A stretch of DNA of 64,000 bases from Methylophilaceae bacterium LSUCC0665 (GTDB lineage Bacteria > Pseudomonadota > Gammaproteobacteria > Burkholderiales > Methylophilaceae): assembly GCA_024919215.1 (NCBI GenBank), contig CP103437.1:682001-746000 (forward strand), given 5' to 3'. The notes beneath the pieces were generated by a model. That model searched no databases. It saw nothing but the letters and a program-made list of their open reading frames with translations, and was not told the DNA's origin. The position numbers and the translations under genes are program-made. Positions 57,140 through 64,000 of the stretch are shown piece by piece; the stretch's first letter is position 1, and the number at the start of each line of letters is the position of its first letter.

Positions 57140-57592
57140 TTATTCAGTTTCTCCGAGCACAGAGACCGTAATTTCAACCACTACATCGGCATGAAGAGCA
57201 ATTGACACTTTATGGTCACCAACAACCTTAAGTGGGCCCTCAGGCATTCTAATTTCAGATTTAGTGACTTCATGACCAGCTTTTACAAGCTCTTCAGCAA
57301 TGTCAAAATTTGTTACAGAGCCAAATAATTTACCATCCACACCAGCCTTTTGAGTAACTTGTAATGTGAAACCATCTAATTTTTTAGCACGATCCTGTGC
57401 TGACTTAAGAAGAGCTGCTTGTTGTTTTTCGAATTCTGCTTTTTTAGCTTCAAATTCAGCCATATTTGATTCGGTTGCTCTTTTTGCTTTACCTTGCGGG
57501 ATCAGAAAGTTTCTGCCATAGCCGTCTTTTACTTTTACCACATCACCAAGGTTACCTAAGTTGGCAATTTTTTCTAATAATATAACTTGCAT
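57140..57592 (-). CDS. rplI: 50S ribosomal protein L9
   Basis: 150 residues: [18 protein letters not shown]-domain, [13 protein letters not shown] signature (about residues 24-36), a long linker helix and the C-domain. Last gene of the ribosomal operon. Confidence 0.97.
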   Translation of the reverse strand: MQVILLEKIANLGNLGDVVKVKDGYGRNFLIPQGKAKRATESNMAEFEAKKAEFEKQQAALLKSAQDRAKKLDGFTLQVTQKAGVDGKLFGSVTNFDIAEELVKAGHEVTKSEIRMPEGPLKVVGDHKVSIALHADVVVEITVSVLGETE

Positions 57593-57602
57593 GCCTATCT
57601 CC

Positions 57603-57830
57603 TTAATGTTTATCAGTGTATGGAAGAAGAGCTAAAAATCTCGCGCGTTTCACAGCCGTTGTAAGCTGTCTTTGGTAACGTGCTTTTGTACCGGTAATTC
57701 TAGCTGGAATAATCTTACCATTCTCTAAAATAAAGTCTTTTAATAAATCAACATCTTTATAATCAACTTCTTTGATACCTTCTGCAGAAAAGCGGCAGTA
57801 TCTTCTTCTTCTTATCATATCTCTTGCCAT
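57603..57830 (-). CDS. rpsR: 30S ribosomal protein S18
   Basis: 75 residues with the RRYCRFS start and the S18 signature ending in [11 protein letters not shown] and [11 protein letters not shown]. Lies between priB and rplI in the classic order. Confidence 0.97.
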   Translation of the reverse strand: MARDMIRRRRYCRFSAEGIKEVDYKDVDLLKDFILENGKIIPARITGTKARYQRQLTTAVKRARFLALLPYTDKH

Positions 57831-57831
57831 A

Positions 57832-58119
57832 TCATTTACTCCTTAACTTATATTCTTGAATATGAAATAACAGCTGATTCGATTTTTTTGACTTTCTATC
57901 TAAAAAACCTTTAAATTGGTAAGTTTCGTTAATCTTAAAACCTTCTTTTACCAAATCGCCTATTACTAATGCATTTATCTCAAATTCAACAAATTTAAAA
58001 AAATGTTTTTTACTTGAATCTTCAAAATGAATTGTTAAATTTCTGATTGGAATATTTGCTGGTGAGTATCTAATGTCATCAAGACTGGATACTACTCCAA
58101 CCAATATCAATTCATTCAA
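57832..58119 (-). CDS. priB: Primosomal replication protein N
   Basis: A 95-residue OB-fold single-strand DNA-binding protein in the rpsF-priB-rpsR-rplI position; [20 protein letters not shown] is the typical first strand region. PriB helps restart replication with PriA. It overlaps rpsF by 4 bases. Confidence 0.88.
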   Translation of the reverse strand: MNELILVGVVSSLDDIRYSPANIPIRNLTIHFEDSSKKHFFKFVEFEINALVIGDLVKEGFKINETYQFKGFLDRKSKKSNQLLFHIQEYKLRSK

Positions 58120-58502
58120 GATTCGCTAGTTTCCTCTTCTTTAGTGTCAACTACTTCTTTATCGCCAACAATTGTTTTAGATTTCTCTTCTTTCATCATA
58201 GGAGATGGAGAAGTCACTGCATCTTTTGTGGCAAATGTAAGATGTCTTAAAACAGCATCATTAAATTTAAATGATGTTTCTAGCTCTTCAAGAGTTTTTT
58301 GATCACATTCAATATTCATTAAAACATAATGGGCTTTATGAATTTTTTGAATTGGATACGCTAACTGTCTTCTTCCCCAGTCTTCAAGACGGTGTATGTT
58401 GCCAGAGTTTGTTTTTAGGAGGGTTTGATATCGCTCAATCATCGCAGGAACTTGTTCGCTTTGATCAGGATGAACGATAAATACAACTTCGTAGTGTCGC
58501 AT
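58116..58502 (-). CDS. rpsF: 30S ribosomal protein S6
   Basis: 128 residues: [16 protein letters not shown] start, [12 protein letters not shown] and a variable acidic C-terminal tail (ending in EEETSES). First gene of the operon, behind a structured leader. Confidence 0.97.
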   Translation of the reverse strand: MRHYEVVFIVHPDQSEQVPAMIERYQTLLKTNSGNIHRLEDWGRRQLAYPIQKIHKAHYVLMNIECDQKTLEELETSFKFNDAVLRHLTFATKDAVTSPSPMMKEEKSKTIVGDKEVVDTKEEETSES

Positions 58503-58509
58503 AGTGTTT

Positions 58510-58550
58510 CCTCATGGTTATAGCCTCCAGTCATATGCTGTGAGGCAAGG
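58510..58550 (-). promoter_or_regulatory. Possible S6:S18-binding leader of rpsF
   Basis: Just upstream of rpsF the minus strand has GCCTC (58546-58542) pairing with GAGGC (58527-58523), followed by TATAACCATGAGGAAAC before the start codon. This resembles autoregulatory rpsF leaders bound by S6:S18; the fold was not computed. Confidence 0.4.
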
Positions 58551-58608
58551 ATTAAAAAAACATGATTATACTAACATTTCAAAGAATATCAATAAAAACA
58601 AACTGCAT

Positions 58609-60657
58609 CTAGGACATATGGTCTTTTAAGTTGGGTCCGTATACTTTGACTTTTAAAAATTTGATTTCATCTCTAACCTCAGCTGCTTTTTCAAATTCTA
58701 AATTTCTTGAAAACTTCTGCATATTTTTCTCAAGTTTGGAAATTTCTTTAATCAGTTTTGGTTCAGTTAGGTCTTCATATTTTCTATATTTCTTCCGCTC
58801 AGTTTGATTAAGCTTAAATGATTCAGTATCTATTTCTTTTTCAATAATATCTTTAATTTTTTTTCGAACTCCAGCTGGAGTAATATTATTTTCTGCATTA
58901 TAGGCAATTTGACGTTCACGTCTGCGTGACATTTCGCTAATGGCGGACTTTATACTTCTAGTTTCTTGATTTGCGTAAAATATTACTCTTCCATCTAGAT
59001 TTCTTGCAGCTCTCCCCGCAGTTTGAATCAATGAACGCTCAGATCTCAAAAAACCTTCTTTATCAGCATCTAAAACGGCAACTAAACCTACCTCGGGAAT
59101 ATCGAGGCCCTCCCTTAAAAGATTGATACCAACAAGAACATCAAATTCCTTTAAGCGAAGATCACGAATAATCTCCACCCGCTCCACTGTGTCAATATCT
59201 GAATGTAAGTATTTCACCTTAATGCCATTTTCAATTAAATAATCGGTTAAGTCTTCTGCCATTCTTTTAGTCAAAGTGGTGACTAATACTCTGTTATCTT
59301 GTGCAGTGGTTTTTTTTATCTCGCCCAGCAAGTGATCAACCTGCGAGTCGGCTGGATAAATCTCTATCTCAGGATCCACCAAGCCAGTTGGTCGAGCAAC
59401 CTGTTCGACAATAATTTTTGAATGCTTATCTTCATAATCTGCTGGAGTCGCTGAGACAAAAATACATTGCTTCATGAGGTTTTCAAACTCTTCAAATTTT
59501 AACGGGCGATTATCCATAGCAGACGGCAATCTGAACCCAAAATCAACCAGATTCTCTTTCCTTGCCCTATCCCCTTTGTACATTCCGCCAATCTGAGGAA
59601 TGGTAACGTGACTTTCATCAAAAAACATTAAGGCATTATCAGGCAAGTAATCAATCAATGTTGGTGGAGCCTCTCCTGGACCCCTCCCTGATAAGTGTCT
59701 AGAATAGTTTTCAATCCCCTTACAAAAACCAATTTCATTAAGCATCTCAATATCGAATTTTGTTCTTTGCTCTATCCGCTGAGCCTCAACCAGTCTTTTT
59801 TCTTTAAGATAAAAATTCACCCGCTCATGAAGCTCCACTTTAATCTTTTCAATTGCATTCACAACCGTTTGCCGAGGAGTAACATAATGACTGGATGGGT
59901 AAACCGTAAATCGTTTGATTTTATTAAACAGTTGACCAGTTAACGGATCAAATAAAGTAAGACTTTCAATTTCATCATCAAACATTGAAATTCTTAAAGC
60001 AGTTTCTGAGTTCTCAGCTGGAAATATATCTATCACGTCTCCACGAACACGAAATGTTCCCCTTGCAAAATCAAAATCATTTCGATCGTACTGCATCGAA
60101 ACAAGTCTTTGCACAATATTTCTTTGTAAGATTTTTTCTCCTGACTGAATATGCAAAACCATTCCTTGGTAATCCACTGGGTCACCAATCCCATATATGG
60201 CCGAAACAGAAGCAACAATAATCGAATCATCACGCTCTAAAAGAGCCTTGGTTGCAGAGAGGCGCATTTGCTCAATATGATCATTAATGCTTGAATCTTT
60301 TTCTATAAAAAGATCTCTGGCAGGAACATAGGCCTCAGGTTGATAGTAATCGTAATAAGAGACAAAATACTCAACAGAATTGTTAGGGAAAAATTCCTTG
60401 AATTCTGAATACAGTTGTGCAGCTAAAGTTTTATTAGGCGCCATGACAATGGCAGGCCTTCCAGTTTGAGCAATTACATTTGCAATCGTAAATGTTTTTC
60501 CTGAGCCTGTTACACCTAGCAATGTCTGGAACTTCTCATTTCGATTTATTCCGTCGATTAATTGCTCGATAGCTTTCGGCTGATCACCTGATGGCTCAAA
60601 TGGAAGAGCTAACTCATAAGGACTGTTCGGATATTTTTTAAATTTGACTTCATTCAT
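58609..60657 (-). CDS. uvrB: Excinuclease ABC subunit B
   Basis: A 682-residue nucleotide-excision-repair helicase-like protein. Walker A GVTGSGKT (about residues 48-55), the beta-hairpin [12 protein letters not shown], the DESH box in FFDESHVT and a C-terminal UVR domain (about 635-670) are all present. Confidence 0.97.
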   Translation of the reverse strand: MNEVKFKKYPNSPYELALPFEPSGDQPKAIEQLIDGINRNEKFQTLLGVTGSGKTFTIANVIAQTGRPAIVMAPNKTLAAQLYSEFKEFFPNNSVEYFVSYYDYYQPEAYVPARDLFIEKDSSINDHIEQMRLSATKALLERDDSIIVASVSAIYGIGDPVDYQGMVLHIQSGEKILQRNIVQRLVSMQYDRNDFDFARGTFRVRGDVIDIFPAENSETALRISMFDDEIESLTLFDPLTGQLFNKIKRFTVYPSSHYVTPRQTVVNAIEKIKVELHERVNFYLKEKRLVEAQRIEQRTKFDIEMLNEIGFCKGIENYSRHLSGRGPGEAPPTLIDYLPDNALMFFDESHVTIPQIGGMYKGDRARKENLVDFGFRLPSAMDNRPLKFEEFENLMKQCIFVSATPADYEDKHSKIIVEQVARPTGLVDPEIEIYPADSQVDHLLGEIKKTTAQDNRVLVTTLTKRMAEDLTDYLIENGIKVKYLHSDIDTVERVEIIRDLRLKEFDVLVGINLLREGLDIPEVGLVAVLDADKEGFLRSERSLIQTAGRAARNLDGRVIFYANQETRSIKSAISEMSRRRERQIAYNAENNITPAGVRKKIKDIIEKEIDTESFKLNQTERKKYRKYEDLTEPKLIKEISKLEKNMQKFSRNLEFEKAAEVRDEIKFLKVKVYGPNLKDHMS

Positions 60658-60713
60658 AAACCTTAAATACTATCAGCAAAAGAACTTTATAGTCTTAGTT
60701 CAGTCATTAAAAT

Positions 60714-61697
60714 ATGAAAAAATTAATATTATCTCTCATTCTTTTGTCTTCCACTGTTGTAGCATACGATCAAGCGGCATTAATGCACGCATACAACTCT
60801 GTGGTGATGATCAGAGGATATCAAGAAAACGGATCGCTTGGTTATGGGTCAGGAGTCATTGTTGGTGAAAATGAAATTGTCACAAATTGTCATGTCCTTC
60901 GTGGAACAAAAAAACCTTGGGTATCTCAGGGTGACACAACATACTCCATAGTCTCAGTTAAATCGAATCCATGGCATGATCTTTGCCTTTTAGAAGTTCA
61001 CAATTTAAATCGAACTCCCATTTCACTTAGTACTTCAAAACTAAATAAAAATGAAGAAGTGGTAGGTATTGGTCATTCTAATGGTGCCCCCGTGCCTTTG
61101 ACTATTGGAGGATTAATTATTGCAACTTATCCAAATCAAAACGGTAACCTTATTCTTTCAAGTGCTAAATTTCGATTAGGTGCGAGTGGTAGCGGGCTCT
61201 TCAACATGAATGGTGAGCTTGTTGGTATAAATACTTTTAAGACGACAGGTTATGGAACCTATTACGCTGTCCCTGTTGAATGGGTAAAAGAGTTAATGGC
61301 TAAAAAAGAATATGATGATTTTCCGATTGATGGCAAAGCCCTGTGGGAGGAAGACGAGGACAAAAAACCATACTATTTGAGGATAGCTGTGCCGAAGGCA
61401 AAATTGGAATGGAATAAGGTTGTTCCGTTAGCTGAAGAATGGACAAAGATAGAGCCCGAAAATACTGAAGCATGGTATGAATTAGGTTATGCTTATTTAT
61501 CCATGGAAAAATATATTGATGCAAAGGAAGCATTTATAAAATCTAATCAATGTGATAATAAAAATATTGACCCATTATTCGAGTTAGCTAAGCTTTTTAA
61601 AGATAAAGACCCAGGTATGGCTTATGCATATTATCAAAAACTAAATCAAATTAATCTTGATAAGGCGCTCGAATTAAAAGATCTTTTTGAGAAATAA
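60714..61697 (+). CDS. Exported trypsin-like serine protease with C-terminal TPRs
   Basis: A 327-residue protein: signal peptide (about residues 1-17), a chymotrypsin-fold domain with catalytic triad candidates H60 (TNCHV), D89 (HDLCLLEV) and S158 (GASGSG), then TPR-like helices (about 225-325). There is no PDZ domain, so it is not a DegP/DegS homologue. A periplasmic protease with its own protein-binding platform is likely; the substrate is unknown. Confidence 0.85.
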   Translation: MKKLILSLILLSSTVVAYDQAALMHAYNSVVMIRGYQENGSLGYGSGVIVGENEIVTNCHVLRGTKKPWVSQGDTTYSIVSVKSNPWHDLCLLEVHNLNRTPISLSTSKLNKNEEVVGIGHSNGAPVPLTIGGLIIATYPNQNGNLILSSAKFRLGASGSGLFNMNGELVGINTFKTTGYGTYYAVPVEWVKELMAKKEYDDFPIDGKALWEEDEDKKPYYLRIAVPKAKLEWNKVVPLAEEWTKIEPENTEAWYELGYAYLSMEKYIDAKEAFIKSNQCDNKNIDPLFELAKLFKDKDPGMAYAYYQKLNQINLDKALELKDLFEK

Positions 61698-61764
61698 TTC
61701 TTCACGTGTAGTCAATTATTTTGTAGAATCTTAATCTTTATATACTTTTATTTAATTACTCACC

Positions 61765-62973
61765 TTGTCTGAAAATATTACTCTATCTTCTGCAGTTCAA
61801 CGCATTAAAGAATCCCCAACTCTAGCTGTAACCGCAAAAGCTTCGTTATTAAAATCACAAGGGATAGATATTATTGGTTTAGCAGCGGGTGAGCCTGATT
61901 TTGATACTCCCGATTTTATTAAAGAAGGTGCTATCCAAGCTATCAAAGAAGGTAAAACTAAATATACTCCGGTTGGCGGCATACCCACTTTAAAAAATGC
62001 CATTGTTGATAAGTTTAAAAATGATAATGGCTTAGATTACAAACCAGAAGAAATAGTTGTCGGTGTTGGCGGTAAGCAATGCATTTTTAATTTATGTTTA
62101 TCCATTTTAGATCCTGGCGATGAGGTATTGATACCCTCTCCTTATTGGGTTTCTTATGAGGATATTACTGTACTTACTGGTGCTAAAGCAAAAATTATTT
62201 CAACGACCATTGAAGATAATTTTAAAATTACACCGGAACAACTCGATAATGCCCTTACAGAGAAAACAAAATTAGTTTTCTTAAACTCACCCTCAAATCC
62301 AACAGGATCTGTTTATACAAAAGCGGAATTACTTCAACTAGCAACAGTATTTCAAAAATATCCGAATGTGATCATCGCCTCCGATGATATTTATGAGCAT
62401 ATCAATTTAAATAATCAAGCATTTAATAATATAGTTATGGTTGATCCGAGTTTAAAAAATAGGTCAGTAATTATCAATGGTGTATCTAAAGCATACTCCA
62501 TGACTGGATGGCGAATTGGTTATGCTGCTGGTCCAGCAAAAATTATTAAAGCCATGACTAAATTACAATCACAGTCAACATCCAACCCTTCATCCATATC
62601 CCAGGCTGCTGCCGAAACGGCTCTTAGGGGAAATAATGAATGTATTGCGGAAATGGTTAAGGAATTTAAACTCAGACATGCTTATGTTGTAGAAAATATT
62701 AACAGTATTCACGGATTAAGTTGCATTCCTGCAGAGGGAGCTTTTTATGCATTTCCTTATGCCCAAGATGCCATTGATCGGTTGTTTGATGCAAATATTA
62801 TTTCAAAAAATAACGATATCGGATTATGCGAATATTTATTAGAGAAAGCCAATGTTGCCGTAGTTCCTGGTTCGGCTTTTGGTGCCGAAGGTTACTTTAG
62901 ATTATCCTTTGCTACCTCAATGGAGAATTTAGTTGAGGCTATTTCTCGAATCAAAAAAACAATCGAAATTTAA
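61765..62973 (+). CDS. Aspartate aminotransferase (class I, type I-gamma)
   Basis: A 402-residue PLP enzyme with GLAAGEPDFDTP (about residues 37-48), NSPSNPTG and the PLP lysine in VSKAYSMTGWR. It interconverts aspartate/2-oxoglutarate and oxaloacetate/glutamate. The start is TTG at 61765; no closer ATG exists. Prephenate aminotransferase activity is a possible extra role of this clade. Confidence 0.92.
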   Translation: MSENITLSSAVQRIKESPTLAVTAKASLLKSQGIDIIGLAAGEPDFDTPDFIKEGAIQAIKEGKTKYTPVGGIPTLKNAIVDKFKNDNGLDYKPEEIVVGVGGKQCIFNLCLSILDPGDEVLIPSPYWVSYEDITVLTGAKAKIISTTIEDNFKITPEQLDNALTEKTKLVFLNSPSNPTGSVYTKAELLQLATVFQKYPNVIIASDDIYEHINLNNQAFNNIVMVDPSLKNRSVIINGVSKAYSMTGWRIGYAAGPAKIIKAMTKLQSQSTSNPSSISQAAAETALRGNNECIAEMVKEFKLRHAYVVENINSIHGLSCIPAEGAFYAFPYAQDAIDRLFDANIISKNNDIGLCEYLLEKANVAVVPGSAFGAEGYFRLSFATSMENLVEAISRIKKTIEI

Positions 62974-62986
62974 TTGTATTTCAATA

Positions 62987-63015
62987 TTGACCAAAAGCCA
63001 TTTTCTGTTTACCAT
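62987..63015 (+). promoter_or_regulatory. Promoter of tRNA-Asn
   Basis: TTGACC (62987-62992), a 17-base spacer and TACCAT (63010-63015) end 11 bases before the tRNA. Confidence 0.55.
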
Positions 63016-63026
63016 CTCACTTCTCT

Positions 63027-63102
63027 TCCCCAATAGCTCAGTCGGTAGAGCAACGGACTGTTAATCCGTGTGTCCCTGGTTCGAGCCCAGGTTGGGGAGC
63101 CA
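63027..63102 (+). tRNA. tRNA-Asn (anticodon GTT)
   Basis: A 76-base cloverleaf: TCCCCAA (63027-63033) pairs with TTGGGGA (63092-63098), the anticodon loop CTGTTAA has GTT, the T-arm is CCTGGTTCGAGCCCAGG, and CCA is encoded at 63100-63102. Confidence 0.96.
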
Positions 63103-63109
63103 AATTCAG

Positions 63110-63137
63110 AGCCACATCATTTGATGTGGCTTTTTTT
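63110..63137 (+). terminator. Terminator after tRNA-Asn
   Basis: AGCCACATC (63110-63118) pairs with GATGTGGCT (63123-63131) around an ATTT loop and runs into seven T. It touches the stop codon region of the convergent antiporter gene and may serve both. Confidence 0.88.
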
Positions 63138-64000
63138 ATAAGATCTTCTGATAAAGTCGTTTAACAAAATTAAATCTAAACAGCATGACCAATAATGCGC
63201 AAATAATGATGCTGAATACTACTACCATTGAAACGATATCAATAATTTCTTCTGATCCGGGGACATTATGAGTTAAAGGAATGGAGGCTAACACTGCCGC
63301 TGCCAATCCTTTCGGCGCCATCATTGAAATATATGACTTATCAATAAAATTCGTCTCTTTAAATAAAACCTTTGTCATTGGGATTCTGAAAATAAATATG
63401 AAAAAAACTAGAGCAATAGCAAATACAAGAAGACTGTACTCCTTAATTTCAAACTGAATTCCCAAGAAAATAAAAAAGAAAATTTTAAGTAAAAAAACTA
63501 ATTCTCTATAAAAATCTAGCTCTGTTTTTGTTAGTGGCTTAATTTCATGTTTGGCTAAAATGAAATTATTAATGAATCCGAAAGATTGATAGTTAGTTAG
63601 AATTAAACCAAATGCCAATGCTGCAATTGGACCTGAATAAGAAAATAATTCGGTTATTCCATAGACAATAAATAGCCAAGCAATGGTAGTTGTTAAGGTG
63701 TTTGGGAAATTTTTTATTTTATCAATAATTATAAGCCACAAGGTACCTGCAAAGAGGCCAAACACTATTGCCATGATAAATGACGCGCCAATGCTTGAAA
63801 TAAACTTAATGACATTAAAAGCCTGATCCTGCTCATAAAATTCGACAAGAGAGAATAGAGTGAGAATACAAAGCACATCAGTTGCTGCTGATTCAAGCAA
63901 CAGGGTTGTTTTCGTTGTTGGCTCAATATCTAAAACATTAGTAATTGGGACAACTACGGCTGAGGATGTGCCGCCTAAAATAACGCCTAGCATTAAGCTA
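63136..64000 (-). CDS. Cation/proton antiporter (CPA1/NhaP-like), 5' end outside the window
   Basis: At least 287 residues of a polytopic antiporter; the frame stays open to the window edge (codons for Leu and Ser precede the first internal Met), so the N-terminal part is missing. Visible are the GGTSSAVVVP helix-break motif and MMAPKGLAAAVLA near the end. It probably exchanges Na+ or K+ for H+ across the inner membrane. Confidence 0.88.
   Translation of the reverse strand, partial: SLMLGVILGGTSSAVVVPITNVLDIEPTTKTTLLLESAATDVLCILTLFSLVEFYEQDQAFNVIKFISSIGASFIMAIVFGLFAGTLWLIIIDKIKNFPNTLTTTIAWLFIVYGITELFSYSGPIAALAFGLILTNYQSFGFINNFILAKHEIKPLTKTELDFYRELVFLLKIFFFIFLGIQFEIKEYSLLVFAIALVFFIFIFRIPMTKVLFKETNFIDKSYISMMAPKGLAAAVLASIPLTHNVPGSEEIIDIVSMVVVFSIIICALLVMLFRFNFVKRLYQKIL

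Noticed and set aside
1-64000. CRISPR arrays, insertion sequences or prophage genes
   Set aside because: No spaced direct-repeat series, transposase, or phage structural gene was found when reading the window; the only mobility trace is the tRNA-Glu repeat.

Overview
The window is AT-rich, tightly packed bacterial DNA with many stop/start overlaps and short intergenic gaps. The gene order rpsF-priB-rpsR-rplI-dnaB-alr-radA, the sdhCDAB-sdhE set, hpnC/hpnD, PQQ-type dehydrogenases and a GntR-controlled methylcitrate cluster point to a streamlined betaproteobacterium, most plausibly of the Methylophilales (OM43 / Methylopumilus type). That placement is inference: no rRNA or methanol dehydrogenase gene lies in the window.

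Region by region. 236-4705 (minus) is a probable operon of a small exported protein, a 'thermostable hemolysin' family protein, an AMP-forming ligase, a haem-oxygenase-like diiron (HDO) protein, a short-chain dehydrogenase and an exported TPR protein. A near-consensus Fur box lies upstream at 4812-4831, so this looks like an iron-responsive biosynthetic operon of unknown product. 4836-8122 holds small membrane/exported genes, a hypothetical protein and a SulP anion transporter. tRNA-Glu follows at 8197-8272. The next 12.5 kb is a complete glycogen module (glgP, ROK sugar kinase, malQ, GH57, glgC, glgB, glgA). It is bracketed by an exact 17-bp copy of the tRNA-Glu 3' end at 20755-20771, the signature of an island inserted at a tRNA gene. 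Next to it are an inverse-autotransporter barrel without a passenger and a separate exported protein.

23035-25660 has a PQQ sugar-dehydrogenase-like enzyme with a cytochrome c, a small exported protein and 5-formyl-THF cyclo-ligase, then panB. 26744-29901 is a five-gene lipid-modification cluster (Cfa-like methyltransferase, DUF2878, DUF1295, DUF6134, TIGR03643). 29908-46151 is a large catabolic block. The minus arm is gntR, malic enzyme, sdhCDAB, sdhE, a CitE-like lyase, an acyl-CoA ligase and class I fumarase. The divergent plus arm is a CitE-like protein, a beta-methylmalyl-CoA dehydratase-like protein, a second CitE-like lyase, prpB, prpC and prpD. Together they can take propionyl-CoA through the methylcitrate cycle to succinate and pyruvate and then to malate. 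The lyase/dehydratase genes suggest a supply of propionyl-CoA plus glyoxylate from branched C5 acids.

46144-49897 holds small genes, cutA, an exported Prx6-type peroxiredoxin and two exported beta-propeller proteins. tRNA-Ser, def, the MTA/MTI phosphorylase and hpnC/hpnD follow. 53275-60657 is information processing (radA, alr, dnaB, ribosomal proteins, priB, uvrB). The window ends with an exported trypsin-like protease with TPRs, an aspartate aminotransferase, tRNA-Asn and a cation/proton antiporter cut by the window edge. No CRISPR array, IS element, phage gene or intact integrase was seen.
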